A DNA stretch of 57,693 nucleotides from CAIVAT01 sp038212325 (GCA_038212325.1 JBBQUQ010000010.1:1-57693); one strand, 5' to 3'; shown: positions 16,050-24,796, counted from the first letter of the stretch. Notes: generated from the sequence alone by a model not told the origin. Program-made: numbers and translations.

Positions 16050-16421
16050 TTACGACAAAGTTCTGCGCTTTCTTTCGATCTCCCTGATCAGTTCTTTGAG
16101 CTCTTCCAGCGATAGTGATCCGTCGTCAATTAGTGCGGTCACGACATTTTTATAGGAATTTCCATAATATTTTTTAGCCATCATTTTCAGATTGGTTTTT
16201 CTGTACTCATCAATGGTGATGAGCGGAAAATACTGGTAGGTATTGCCAAAGGCAGTATACCCGAGAAATCCTTTTTCTGCCAGGGCCCTTACCATGGTAG
16301 ATATGGTGTTATAGTGAGGTTTTGGTGCAGTAAAGTATTCAAGAACCTGGTTAACAAACAGGTCGCCTCTCTCCCAGAAGAAATTCATGATCTCCTCTTC
16401 TTTGACGGTTATCTTGTGCAT
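16050..16421 (-). CDS. BlaI/MecI-family transcriptional repressor
   Basis: A 123-residue winged-helix protein: ITVKEEEIMNFFWERGDLFVNQVLEYF, then the recognition region PHYNTISTMVRALAEKGFLGYT, then a C-terminal dimerisation part (SYKNVVTALIDDGSLSLEELKELIREIERKRR). In the classical system the repressor is inactivated when the sensor protease BlaR1 is triggered, but no BlaR1 gene adjoins it: the neighbour downstream is a convergent peptidase gene. Two dyads cover its own promoter (16444-16481), so it very likely represses itself. It is divergent from the sigma/CHAT operon 336 bp away. Start ATG at 16421. Confidence 0.9.
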   Translation of the reverse strand: MHKITVKEEEIMNFFWERGDLFVNQVLEYFTAPKPHYNTISTMVRALAEKGFLGYTAFGNTYQYFPLITIDEYRKTNLKMMAKKYYGNSYKNVVTALIDDGSLSLEELKELIREIERKRRTLS

Positions 16422-16436
16422 CACGACTTTTTTCAG

Positions 16437-16444
16437 CAAATATA
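16437..16444 (-). promoter_or_regulatory. -7 promoter element of the BlaI-family gene
   Basis: Minus-strand TATATTTG (TAnnTTTG), 15 bp upstream of the ATG at 16421 and touching the first dyad. Confidence 0.55.
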
Positions 16445-16460
16445 ACTATATTTTATAGTT
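16444..16460. promoter_or_regulatory. Operator 1 of the BlaI-family repressor
   Basis: 17-bp dyad AACTATA-TTT-TATAGTT with 7-bp perfect arms, abutting the -7 element of the repressor gene. Confidence 0.65.
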
Positions 16461-16464
16461 GTTT

Positions 16465-16481
16465 AACTATAATTAATAGTT
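16465..16481. promoter_or_regulatory. Operator 2 of the BlaI-family repressor
   Basis: 17-bp dyad AACTAT-AATTA-ATAGTT with the same half-sites as operator 1. The centres are 21 bp apart, about two helical turns, so both face the same side of the DNA. It covers the expected upstream promoter region. Confidence 0.62.
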
Positions 16482-16757
16482 ATAAAAGAAAATCTTGCAT
16501 TTGTGTTATTGAATTCGTGTAAAGTGTTTATATAAAGTATTTTAACTGACTCAATACGGTGTAAGAAGGTCTTTGCCTTTTGAACCCTGAAACTTTATTT
16601 TTTTTTCCACGCAACCTTTCGGTCACTTCTCTTGTCATCAGGCCTGTCGCCGGAAATTTCAAGGTGATGTTCATGATCCTGGCAGTGCTGCCACTTCCTG
16701 GAAAAAGTTATCAACAATGAGTTCACCTTTTAAGAAATCTCCGATTAACCTAACGAA
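16482..16757. other. Long divergent upstream region without a gene
   Basis: Together with the dyads this makes a 336-bp gap between the BlaI-family gene and the sigma operon. I find no convincing reading frame and no TAnnTTTG on the plus strand near 16758. A small hairpin GGCAG-TG-CTGCC lies near 16680-16691. The promoter of the sigma operon is therefore unassigned; it may depend on its own ECF sigma factor. Confidence 0.4.
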
Positions 16758-17372
16758 ATGCGCCCTATGAAACGTCATTACACAGATGAAGAACTGATCG
16801 AAGGCCTCAGGCAACGAAATCGCAACTGCATTGAATATCTTTACCGGGAATACACGCCTGTAATCCGGCATTTCCTGCTGCATAATTCAGGGAACCAGCA
16901 GGATGCAGAAGATCTGTTCCAGGATGGGATGATCGCCCTGTACAAACGAAGCACGGTCGAACCGTTACTACTGCAATGCACCCTGAAGACCTATTTCATG
17001 TCGGTATGCAAAAACCTCTGGCTGCAACGACTTGAAACCAAACATCGGTTGCTGTACCAGGCTGATTGCGAAGTGCATGAGTCGCGGGAACCTTATTCCA
17101 TGGAGGATCAGGATATTCATGCCGAGTCGCTCGAACTGCAAAGGCTGTTTTTTAAGAACATGATGCTGCTCCCGGATGAATGCCGGCAGCTGCTGCAGTT
17201 GTACTGTTTGAAAATACCCTATAGGGAGATTGCCAGGCTGTTGAATTTCAAGGATGAAGCATATGTGAAAACGCGGAAATATTTCTGCAAAAAGCTGTTA
17301 AGGCGAAAAATATTAAATGATCCTGAATCGCACCAATTTTTAAATTATGAAAGAACCCGAATTTACCACTGA
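16758..17372 (+). CDS. ECF sigma factor of the CHAT operon
   Basis: A 204-residue ECF sigma factor: region 2 (NCIEYLYREYTPVIRHFLLHNSGNQQDAEDLFQDGMIALYK..., LKTYFMSVCKNLWLQRL) and region 4 (LPDECRQLLQLYCLKIPYREIARLLNFKDEAYVKTRKYFCKKLL). ATG at 16758 or 16767 (MKRHYTDEEL). Its 3' end overlaps the next gene by 26 bp, so the two are translated together, the normal arrangement for a sigma and its anti-sigma. It is the first gene of a three-gene operon ending in a CHAT peptidase. Confidence 0.88.
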   Translation: MRPMKRHYTDEELIEGLRQRNRNCIEYLYREYTPVIRHFLLHNSGNQQDAEDLFQDGMIALYKRSTVEPLLLQCTLKTYFMSVCKNLWLQRLETKHRLLYQADCEVHESREPYSMEDQDIHAESLELQRLFFKNMMLLPDECRQLLQLYCLKIPYREIARLLNFKDEAYVKTRKYFCKKLLRRKILNDPESHQFLNYERTRIYH

Positions 17373-18111
17373 TTGGATTGAACGCTATAATGAGGGTGAC
17401 CTTGACGAGGCTGAAAAAACAATTTTTGAGGCCCGAATGCAATCCGATCCGCTCCTCCGGTATGAGGTTTACATTGACGCAAGCCTTAACCGTTTTCTGA
17501 TGGACGGTGAGTTGATTGATCTGATGGAAAAAGTACGGTCTGTCTCCGGGAATAAGTGCAAGAATGGCAGGTTGCTCAACTATTTGTTAATTGCTGCCTC
17601 GCTGCTTTGTCTTTTGATGATCAGCGGTCTGTTTTATGTTTTCCGCAACAGTCCGGCAATATGCAACCTGTCGGCATTGCCAGCCGCAGATCAGCGTCCT
17701 GTGAGCGCAGATGAACCGGGTCCCCCGGATACTTCAATCCGGATGATTGCGCCCTTCACCCGGGATTTGCTCGCAACGGATTTTAAGCCTCTGCCCGAAT
17801 TTGAAATAATCGCAGGTGCTGTTACCCGTTCGCATCTGATGAACTTGATTTCTCCGAATGCGAAGACAATTGTTTCGTCAGGCACCGACCTTGTATTTGA
17901 ATGGACATGGTACGATAAGGCAGTTCCGGTTTCAATCATAATTTTCAACAACCAGGGTGACCGGGTTTCAGCAACCGAGGTTCTTGATACCACCTCTGTT
18001 AACCTGAAAACAAATGTGCTGGCCGACGGACTTTATTACTGGAAAATACTGGCGGATGGGGAGTTGGTCATTGCCGGCAGGTTTATTACCCTCACCGTAA
18101 CAAAACACTGA
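17347..18111 (+). CDS. Single-pass membrane protein, probable anti-sigma factor
   Basis: 254 residues. The N-terminal cytoplasmic part (IERYNEGDLDEAEKTIFEARMQSDPLLRYEV) matches the helical sigma-binding segment common in Bacteroidota anti-sigma factors, without a zinc HxxxCxxC motif. One membrane helix follows at about residues 76-99 (LLNYLLIAASLLCLLMISG). The periplasmic part is a Pro-rich linker and a compact beta domain from about 170 (SPNAKTIVSSGTDLVFEWTW...ADGLYYWKILADGELV) that looks Ig-like. The 26-bp overlap with the sigma gene and 4-bp gap to the CHAT gene make a tight operon. The anti-sigma role is inferred from position and topology. Confidence 0.7.
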   Translation: MKEPEFTTDWIERYNEGDLDEAEKTIFEARMQSDPLLRYEVYIDASLNRFLMDGELIDLMEKVRSVSGNKCKNGRLLNYLLIAASLLCLLMISGLFYVFRNSPAICNLSALPAADQRPVSADEPGPPDTSIRMIAPFTRDLLATDFKPLPEFEIIAGAVTRSHLMNLISPNAKTIVSSGTDLVFEWTWYDKAVPVSIIIFNNQGDRVSATEVLDTTSVNLKTNVLADGLYYWKILADGELVIAGRFITLTVTKH

Positions 18112-18115
18112 CCGT

Positions 18116-19306
18116 ATGAAGGCTGAAATATCCCGGTACACGATCCTGCTGCCCGGAATCATCTTCTGGATGCTTCCGGCTTACATGGAGGCCCGCACAG
18201 AACCGGAGCTGGCAACGGCAGGAAATGTGCAAGGATACCTGGGCAGCGATGAAGTGATCCTGGAGTATTGCATCGTTGATTCTGTGGTGAGAATTAATGC
18301 AATAGAAAATAAATCAAGCTATTTTGTCACACAAACACTCGATCGGCTTTTCTGGCGCAGCCTGGTCTCATTCCGGGAAAAATTGAAATCCGCCGATCCT
18401 GTAGACTTTTCAGTGCCCGGGGAGATACTGTATCTGTATCTGATCAGCCCGGTTGAGACATCTCTTGCAGGCAAGCACCGGCTCATCATCATCCCCGACG
18501 ACCGATTGTCGGGCGTGCCTTTTGAAGCTTTTATCAGGAACAAATGGCTGCATAAATGCAAGAACACCGGCAATCTGCACTACTTGATCCAGGATTTTGA
18601 AATAGTTTACCAATGTTCGATTGATAGCTGGTATGAAAAATATTTGTCAGCAGGCAAAGAACCTGCCAAACAACAAGCAGACAGCCGGTTTGCATTCATG
18701 GGCTTTTCTCCCGGTTTTAAAGGGGTTCACGGCCTGGCAGCGCTTCCCGGAGCGAAAAGTGAAATCGTGGAAATCGGCTCGTTGTTTCGGCGGCAGGGCC
18801 TCTCATCATGGCTCGTTTTTGAGGAGGATTCAGAGAAAAACTATTTTACAGCCACAGCCTGGATGGGGAGGATAATTCATTTGGCAACGCATTTTATACC
18901 CGATAAGCCTGGCAGCAAGGCAGGGGGCATTCTTTTTACGGAAAACAATACAGGGACAGGAAATGGCCGAACCGCAGCAGGGCTTCTTACCCTTGCAGAA
19001 ATGGAGGCATTGCACTTGGAAGCCGATCTGATTGTGTTGAATGGCTGCGGTACCGGGGTGAAACAAGACACCCGGGCAAATTCATTGCCGCAACTTCTAA
19101 TTATGGCAGGAGCGCGAAACATCCTTTCAACCTTATGGAATGTCACCGATAACCTGGCCGGTCGTTTCATGGTTGATTTCTACCGGTCGTGGCTATCCGG
19201 GAAAACCTACAGTGAAGCCTTGAGAGATGTGAAACTGCAGTGGATCAGCCACCCCGGAACCACCTTTCCGGCAATTTGGGCGCCGTATGTGCTGATGGGG
19301 CAGTGA
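18116..19306 (+). CDS. CHAT-domain (caspase-like) cysteine peptidase, exported
   Basis: A 396-residue protein with an N-terminal signal or anchor segment (YTILLPGIIFWMLPAYMEA) and a complete CHAT domain from about 120 to the end. The catalytic His259 lies in IIHLATHF and Cys311 in LIVLNGCGTG. The typical flanks RLIIIPDDRLSGVPFEAF, ALPGAKSEIVEIGSLF, AGARNILSTLWNVTD and FYRSWLSGKTYSEALRDVK are also present. CHAT proteins are clan-CD peptidases related to caspases and separase. Most carry TPR repeats, but here none are visible and the N-terminal 100 residues are unrecognised. Its place behind a sigma and a membrane anti-sigma-like protein suggests the latter's periplasmic domain as substrate or partner (inference). 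Confidence 0.88.
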   Translation: MKAEISRYTILLPGIIFWMLPAYMEARTEPELATAGNVQGYLGSDEVILEYCIVDSVVRINAIENKSSYFVTQTLDRLFWRSLVSFREKLKSADPVDFSVPGEILYLYLISPVETSLAGKHRLIIIPDDRLSGVPFEAFIRNKWLHKCKNTGNLHYLIQDFEIVYQCSIDSWYEKYLSAGKEPAKQQADSRFAFMGFSPGFKGVHGLAALPGAKSEIVEIGSLFRRQGLSSWLVFEEDSEKNYFTATAWMGRIIHLATHFIPDKPGSKAGGILFTENNTGTGNGRTAAGLLTLAEMEALHLEADLIVLNGCGTGVKQDTRANSLPQLLIMAGARNILSTLWNVTDNLAGRFMVDFYRSWLSGKTYSEALRDVKLQWISHPGTTFPAIWAPYVLMGQ

Positions 19307-19317
19307 ATGGTGAATTA

Positions 19318-19695
19318 TTACCTGCAGGCGATGGTTTCAATTTCGATCAAAGCGCCTAATGGCAGCTTAACAACAGCATAGGCTGCGCGGGCAGGCGGGG
19401 TTTCGGCATAATACTTTCCATACACTGCGTTCATTGCGGCAAAGTCGCCCATGTCGCTCAGAAGGCAGGTTGATTTCACCACATCGCCGAAGGTAAGACC
19501 TGCCTCTTTCAGAATGGCACCGATATTTTTCATAACCTGCCCGGTTTGCTCGGTTATACCCCCATCCACAAATTTACCTGTGGCGGGATCTATCGGAATT
19601 TGCCCGGAGATAAATAACATGCCATTGGCCTCAGTAGCCTGGCTGTATGGGCCGATTGCATTCGGCGCATCTGATGTCATAATAATTTTCTTCAT
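19318..19695 (-). CDS. ridA: RidA-family enamine/imine deaminase
   Basis: Hydrolyses reactive enamine/imine intermediates released by PLP enzymes such as threonine dehydratase. The 125-residue length and motifs are typical: APNAIGPYSQATEANGMLFISGQIP near the N-terminus, GITEQTGQVMKNIGAILKEAGL, and PPARAAYAVVKLPLGALIEIE, with the conserved substrate-binding Arg in PPAR and the final Glu of IEIE. It sits 49 bp downstream of lptD on the same strand and has no promoter of its own that I can see, so it is probably in the lptD transcript. Confidence 0.95.
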   Translation of the reverse strand: MKKIIMTSDAPNAIGPYSQATEANGMLFISGQIPIDPATGKFVDGGITEQTGQVMKNIGAILKEAGLTFGDVVKSTCLLSDMGDFAAMNAVYGKYYAETPPARAAYAVVKLPLGALIEIETIACR

Positions 19696-19744
19696 AGGTC
19701 TGTTCTGTTATTTATAATATTTCGCAATGTAAAAATTTCACCAT

Positions 19745-22435
19745 TTAATAAGCATAATCCCTGAAATCTTTCTTCTTGTTGAGTTTGAGATCCTGCAGGA
19801 TCTGGGCTTTCACATTGATCGAGAAACTCCAGCTTTGCTGAGCGCCTTTGGGGACCCAGCCAAACGACATTTCCCAGCAATGGAGATCGCGGTAGACATT
19901 GATCGAGGTGTAAGAAAGCTCCCCCGCTACAAAATCCCAGCCTGACGTGAGGATAATCTTCCATTTCGGTGTTATGTTGAGTTGTCCGTTAAAGCCTAAT
20001 GTTTGCGTTACCTGATCTATCCGCTGCCGCGATGAACTGTTGTAGATCTTTCCGTAATGGAAGTTGTAGTTAACTGAAAAACTCCAGGGTATGTCGAAGT
20101 CAACATAATAATCATAGTAATCATAGATGTCCTGCATTTCCTGGGGTGTTCCTTTTACGGAGGTTTTCTTTCCTTTTACCTTGTCTGATGACAAGGAATA
20201 GGAGAGGCTCGCATCCCATGTCGTATTGTCGAGGCGAACGAGTCTTTTGTTGGCTTTCCATTCAGTCATGTTGATCGTTCTTCCCATAGAATCGCGGGCA
20301 TAGATCTGCCAGACGCTTCCATATTGAATTGTCAGCCCGGGGATGATCGTACTTCGTCCGGTTAAGGTAAGGGGCGACCAGTTAAGTGAATCCCGGGCCA
20401 GGTCGTATGTGCAGCGGATGCTAAAATCGTCGATGAGGGGAATTTTTCGTATCCCTGTGATGGTGTCCTTACGGTTCCTGACTTTTAGTTCAATATTGTT
20501 GCTTATCGCAAATGATACTGCTCCCGATTTTTGTCCGGGAGGGGAGCCATACACTGATCCTTCGAAAACTGAATAGCTGACCGGGTTTATGGTAATCGGA
20601 TCATTTTCGATGGTGCGGTAATATCCCAGGCCGGGGGCTCCCCAGTCGGGGGTATAGTAGAAAGATACCGAAGGAGTGACCATGTGGCGGATTGCCTTGA
20701 GGAATCCTCCCTTGAACTGGTACATGCCATAGATCCTTGTATTTACGGACGATGAAAGGCTGGCGTCAAAGGCATTGTCAAACCCGGAAACACTCCTGGT
20801 TTTATATCCCGGCAGGATGGTGTCGGTGCCATCGACGATGGTGTCGGCCTGGTAGTATTTCCTGATGGTTTTCAGGTACATCCGGTCGTTGATGCTGACG
20901 GAATTGGACCAGTTGAAATATTTCAGGATACGGAAGGTTCCGCTGATCGGGAATGAATGCTTCATGCCGTTTCTCATCGAATCGGGCAGGTTGCCCTGCA
21001 GAAAGTTGCCTTCAGTGGTGTTGTACTGGTTTTCTGCATCCATATTGTACTTCATACTGATCTGCTCATACCACCGCATTTTTCCCACCGGGTTCTGCCT
21101 GCGAAGTGGATAGAACTGGTTGACTGAAAATGCAACCTGGGGAAACGTGAAATTAATGGTTTTGTTGAGGTTGTTCTGACTGTGGCTGAAGTTCAGGTTC
21201 AGGTAGTATTTGCCTGAGAAATTGGTGGAATAGTTTATGCTTGACTGAAAGGTGTTCGACAGGTACGACTGTGTGCTGGACGACAGGTTGTATTTGTTGA
21301 ATGTGCTGCTGACAATGTTTACATTGGCTGAAAAGTTGCTGTGAGGACGAGCTTTTGGATCCTGGTTATGGACCCATCGCACCTGAAAATCTTTGCTTTT
21401 TTGATAATCAGGCGAGCCTGACTCACCGATAAGGTTGAGGGCATAGCTATAGTTGAAGGACCCGTTGTAGTGGTAACGCTTATTATACCGGATGGTTGGT
21501 TTGATCGCCCAGCTGCCATGGGTGTATATGTCGGCCAGAACAGTCAGGTCCAGGTACTGACTTGCGGCCCAGTAATAGCCAAAGTTCTCAAAATAAAACC
21601 CACGGTCTTTTGACTCACCGTAGGTAGGTATGATGACCCCCGAGCGCTGACCGCTGCGGTTTGGGAAAAAGCCAAAAGGGATCAGCAGCGGCGTCGCCAC
21701 GTTGGCGATATCCATATAGGCCGGGCCGGTGATGACCCGTTTGCCGGGGATTACTTTCCCTTTGCTGAACTTAAAGCAGAAATGGGGATTTTCTTCATTT
21801 TCACAGGTTGTAAATGATCCTGATTTGATGTAGGTTACGTCATTTTCCATCTTTTTCACAACGGTGCCGTGCAGGTATCCTTCGTCCTGTTTGGTGAAAA
21901 CAGTATTGATATAGCCTCGTTTGGTGGTATAGTTGTAGTTAATCGCTTTTGATTTGAAGTTCTGCGAACCATCAAAAAACTCCGGGGTTCCGACCTCCTT
22001 GCCGGTGGAGTCTTTTGCCCCGGTGGCATACACGATATTTTTTGTGAAATTTATTTCAACATAATCGGCATCAAGGGTAATATCCTGGTATTTTATTTTG
22101 GCAACTTTAAATAAAAACACCTTCTGATCCTTGATTTCAAACCTCAGTGAATCTTTGGCTGCATAATCCACCTGGGCCTGCAGCATGTTCTTTTTCGGCT
22201 GTTTTTTTTTCAGGCTGTCGGCAATTATGCTGTCGGAACGTTCAACAGCTATTTTAACGGAATCGAGCCGCACAGAATCGGTTCGGCCGATGTCAATCTG
22301 ACCGCCGGGCACAACCACAACATCTCCCATTGGCTGCCGGATCGTATCCTGGGCGACCACATCCGTGATTTGCAGGAAGAGAATGACCAAAAGAAGTATA
22401 GAATGGAAAGACCTTGTTAAAAGTTTCGTTAACAA
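19745..22435 (-). CDS. lptD: LPS-assembly outer-membrane protein LptD
   Basis: 896 residues. After a signal peptide ending near VVAQ comes an N-terminal OstA/LptA-like jellyroll (YAAKDSLRFEIKDQKVFLFKVAKIKYQDITLDADYVEINF, ATGAKD, TKRGYINTVFTKQDEGYLHG). A large C-terminal barrel follows with PLLIPFGFFPNRSGQRSGVIIPTYGESKDRGFYFENFGYYW, the most conserved part of the family. Barrel strands rich in Tyr, Asn and Ser run to the end. LptD inserts LPS into the outer leaflet. The Bacteroidota form is annotated as putative LptD. The first codon is a TTG at 22435; no ATG starts the signal peptide. Confidence 0.9.
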   Translation of the reverse strand: MLTKLLTRSFHSILLLVILFLQITDVVAQDTIRQPMGDVVVVPGGQIDIGRTDSVRLDSVKIAVERSDSIIADSLKKKQPKKNMLQAQVDYAAKDSLRFEIKDQKVFLFKVAKIKYQDITLDADYVEINFTKNIVYATGAKDSTGKEVGTPEFFDGSQNFKSKAINYNYTTKRGYINTVFTKQDEGYLHGTVVKKMENDVTYIKSGSFTTCENEENPHFCFKFSKGKVIPGKRVITGPAYMDIANVATPLLIPFGFFPNRSGQRSGVIIPTYGESKDRGFYFENFGYYWAASQYLDLTVLADIYTHGSWAIKPTIRYNKRYHYNGSFNYSYALNLIGESGSPDYQKSKDFQVRWVHNQDPKARPHSNFSANVNIVSSTFNKYNLSSSTQSYLSNTFQSSINYSTNFSGKYYLNLNFSHSQNNLNKTINFTFPQVAFSVNQFYPLRRQNPVGKMRWYEQISMKYNMDAENQYNTTEGNFLQGNLPDSMRNGMKHSFPISGTFRILKYFNWSNSVSINDRMYLKTIRKYYQADTIVDGTDTILPGYKTRSVSGFDNAFDASLSSSVNTRIYGMYQFKGGFLKAIRHMVTPSVSFYYTPDWGAPGLGYYRTIENDPITINPVSYSVFEGSVYGSPPGQKSGAVSFAISNNIELKVRNRKDTITGIRKIPLIDDFSIRCTYDLARDSLNWSPLTLTGRSTIIPGLTIQYGSVWQIYARDSMGRTINMTEWKANKRLVRLDNTTWDASLSYSLSSDKVKGKKTSVKGTPQEMQDIYDYYDYYVDFDIPWSFSVNYNFHYGKIYNSSSRQRIDQVTQTLGFNGQLNITPKWKIILTSGWDFVAGELSYTSINVYRDLHCWEMSFGWVPKGAQQSWSFSINVKAQILQDLKLNKKKDFRDYAY

Positions 22436-22465
22436 CTTCTTTTCTGAATTCTGAGGTTTATATTC

Positions 22466-22473
22466 TATCTTTG
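22466..22473 (+). promoter_or_regulatory. -7 promoter element of the amidase-MCE operon
   Basis: TATCTTTG (TAnnTTTG), 82 bp upstream of the ATG at 22556. Confidence 0.45.
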
Positions 22474-22555
22474 TTTACTAAAAAAATTCAGAATAAAGAG
22501 GCGTTGAGGACCGTTATTCTTCGGGTTTCAAAACTAATCAAAATTATTGAAATTC

Positions 22556-23737
22556 ATGCCTTTTTTAAGATACTTTAACAATCTGAAATCACGGATGCCG
22601 CGTTTAATCTGGTGTTTACCACTTCTCATCGTTATATTCTCCTGCTTCCCGCTGCATGCACAGCGAATAGGGGCCATGCGTAAGGTGGTAATTGACGCCG
22701 GGCACGGCGGGCATGATCCCGGAGCATTGGGGAGACAGTCGAAAGAGAAAAATATCAACCTTGCCATTGCATTGAAACTGGGGAGGCTGATTGAAACATC
22801 CCTGAAAGATGTGAAGGTGATCTATACCCGCGACAAGGATAATTTTGTAGAATTATACCGGCGTGCCAGCATCGCCAACGAGTCGAAGGCCGATTTATTC
22901 ATATCGATACATTGTAACGCCAATAAAAATCATGCACTCAAAGGTGCTGAAACCTATGTGATGGGATTGCATAGGTCGCAGGCAAACCTGAACATCGCAA
23001 AGCTTGAAAATGCGGCCATCCTCCTTGAATCGGACTACCAGTCGGCATACAACGGTTTTGATCCCAATTCGGATGAATCCTATATTATTTTTTCGTTGAA
23101 CCAGAACCTGAACCTTGACAAAAGCACCGATTTTGCCGCAGCAGTGCAGGAGCAGATGGAGGAACGTGTCGGTATGAACAACCGTGGAGTCAGGCAGGCC
23201 GGGTTCCTTGTTTTATACAAAACAACGATGCCCAGTGTACTGGTTGAAACGGGTTATATCAGCAATCAGGATGAGGAGCAGTTTCTGATGTCGCAGAAAG
23301 GACAGGAGTTCATTGCATTGGCCATTTTCAGGGCGTTTAAGGAGATTTCAGGCAAGGAAATTGTCGCCGGCAATCCTGGCGACAATTCCACTCCACGACG
23401 GGAGCCGGTTAAGGATGCGCCAACAGTTTCGAAAAAAGTAAGCACCAGTGCCGGGAAAGCAGGGGAGGACGGAAAAATGTCATACCGGGTGCAGATTGCC
23501 ACAGAGCCAAAGGAGATCAGTGTCGGGGCCCCGAAGTTTTCGCGCTTCAGCGACGTAAAGATGTACCGGCATGGCGGCATGTATAAGTATACAGTGGGAG
23601 ACGAAGCCGATTTGGCTGCAGCGCTGGAGTTGCTTGCGGCGGCAAAACAGAAAGGGGTGAAGGATGCTTTTATTGTCATTTTCAGGAATGGAGATCGGAT
23701 TCAGCAGGCGGAAGCCGACAGGCTCATGAGGCAGTAG
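22556..23737 (+). CDS. N-acetylmuramoyl-L-alanine amidase (Amidase_3)
   Basis: Cleaves the peptide from the glycan in peptidoglycan, in the periplasm. The 393-residue protein has a signal peptide (LIWCLPLLIVIFSCFPLHAQ) and the zinc-amidase core: VVIDAGHGGHDPGALG (first zinc His), EKNINLAIALKLGRLIE, ADLFISIHCNANKNHALKGAETYV (second His), PSVLVETGYISNQDEEQFL (catalytic Glu). A C-terminal segment after about residue 300 (MSYRVQIATEPKEISVGAPKF...) resembles a SPOR-like domain that binds denuded glycan. The ATG at 22556 was chosen; a TTG lies at 22547. It is followed 26 bp later by the MCE gene. Confidence 0.93.
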   Translation: MPFLRYFNNLKSRMPRLIWCLPLLIVIFSCFPLHAQRIGAMRKVVIDAGHGGHDPGALGRQSKEKNINLAIALKLGRLIETSLKDVKVIYTRDKDNFVELYRRASIANESKADLFISIHCNANKNHALKGAETYVMGLHRSQANLNIAKLENAAILLESDYQSAYNGFDPNSDESYIIFSLNQNLNLDKSTDFAAAVQEQMEERVGMNNRGVRQAGFLVLYKTTMPSVLVETGYISNQDEEQFLMSQKGQEFIALAIFRAFKEISGKEIVAGNPGDNSTPRREPVKDAPTVSKKVSTSAGKAGEDGKMSYRVQIATEPKEISVGAPKFSRFSDVKMYRHGGMYKYTVGDEADLAAALELLAAAKQKGVKDAFIVIFRNGDRIQQAEADRLMRQ

Positions 23738-23749
23738 CTATTTAATTTG

Positions 23750-23757
23750 TAATTTTG
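23750..23757 (+). promoter_or_regulatory. -7-like element immediately before the MCE gene
   Basis: TAATTTTG fits TAnnTTTG but ends only 6 bp before the ATG at 23764. If used, the transcript would be leaderless or nearly so. Confidence 0.3.
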
Positions 23758-23763
23758 TCCAAA

Positions 23764-24720
23764 ATGTTTTCATTGAAAATCAGGAAAGAGTTTAAAGTCG
23801 GGATTGTATTCGTGGTTGCAACTGCAATCCTGATATGGGGCCTTATGTACCTGAAAGGGCTTGAACTGCTTAAGACCAGCCGTACATTCTATGCAGTGTA
23901 TGAACAGGTGAATGGTTTGGTGGCTGCGAATCCTGTTTCGATCAAAGGACTTAAGGTTGGACAGGTCAAGAAGCTATATTTCGACCCGCAGAATCCTGTG
24001 AAAATTATTGTTGAGCTTTATATTCTTGGTGATTATCCCATTGCAAAAAATTCCAGTGCACGAATTTTTAACTCCAGTCTGCTTGGCTCCCCGGAAGTCG
24101 AGATCATTCCCGGCGATTCAAAAATGATGGCTCTGACCGGCGACACCTTGCTGTCTCAGGTTGAATCAACGCTTGGCCAGGAGGTAAACAAGCAATTGCT
24201 CCCACTGAAGGCGAAGGCTGAGAGCATGATCGGTTCAATCGACAGCATTGCGCGCCTGATGCAGGAGGTGCTTAACAAAAATACGCGCGACAACCTTGTG
24301 GATGCCATTGAAAATGTTAAACTGACAATGCAAAACCTTGCGCATACCACTCAGAATTTAGACACGCTGATGGGCTCGCAACGGAATAACCTGGCAAAGA
24401 TCATTGCAAACGTTGAGTCGATCAGCAGCAACCTCAAAAAGAACAACGAGAAGATCACCAATGTGCTTAACAACTTTTCGAATTTAAGCGATTCACTGGC
24501 AAAGGCCCGGATCCCCTATACGATCGCACAGGTGAATAAAGCAGTCACCGATCTTGATCTGGTGCTGGTGAAAATAAACAAGGGCGAAGGATCTGTTGGT
24601 CAGCTTCTCAACAATGAGCAGCTTTACAAAGAGGTTGAAAAAGCTGCGCGCGACCTGAATTTATTGCTGGAAGATATTAAAAACAATCCGTCGAAATATA
24701 TAAAGGTTTCGGTGTTTTAA
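23764..24720 (+). CDS. MCE-family (MlaD-like) lipid-transport protein
   Basis: 318 residues: a short cytoplasmic start, one membrane helix (FKVGIVFVVATAILIWGLMYLKG), then an MCE domain (TFYAVYEQVNGLVAANPVSIKGLKVGQVKKLYFDP...SSARIFNSSLLGSPEVEIIPG). From about residue 130 to the end it is a helical, coiled-coil-prone tail. MCE proteins form periplasmic rings that ferry phospholipids between membranes with an ABC transporter. No permease or ATPase gene adjoins it here. It follows the amidase gene closely. Other envelope-assembly genes flank this pair on both sides. Confidence 0.9.
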   Translation: MFSLKIRKEFKVGIVFVVATAILIWGLMYLKGLELLKTSRTFYAVYEQVNGLVAANPVSIKGLKVGQVKKLYFDPQNPVKIIVELYILGDYPIAKNSSARIFNSSLLGSPEVEIIPGDSKMMALTGDTLLSQVESTLGQEVNKQLLPLKAKAESMIGSIDSIARLMQEVLNKNTRDNLVDAIENVKLTMQNLAHTTQNLDTLMGSQRNNLAKIIANVESISSNLKKNNEKITNVLNNFSNLSDSLAKARIPYTIAQVNKAVTDLDLVLVKINKGEGSVGQLLNNEQLYKEVEKAARDLNLLLEDIKNNPSKYIKVSVF

Positions 24721-24766
24721 TGCAGGTGAACAAGTAAACTGGTAATCCGGAAACCTGACAATTGTC

Positions 24767-24787
24767 GCGTCACGCGTCACGCGTCAC
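24767..24787. repeat. Three perfect 7-bp units between convergent genes
   Basis: GCGTCAC three times without mismatch, between the MCE stop (24720) and the stop of the OstA-like gene (24797). Confidence 0.9.
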
Positions 24788-24796
24788 GAAAAATAG

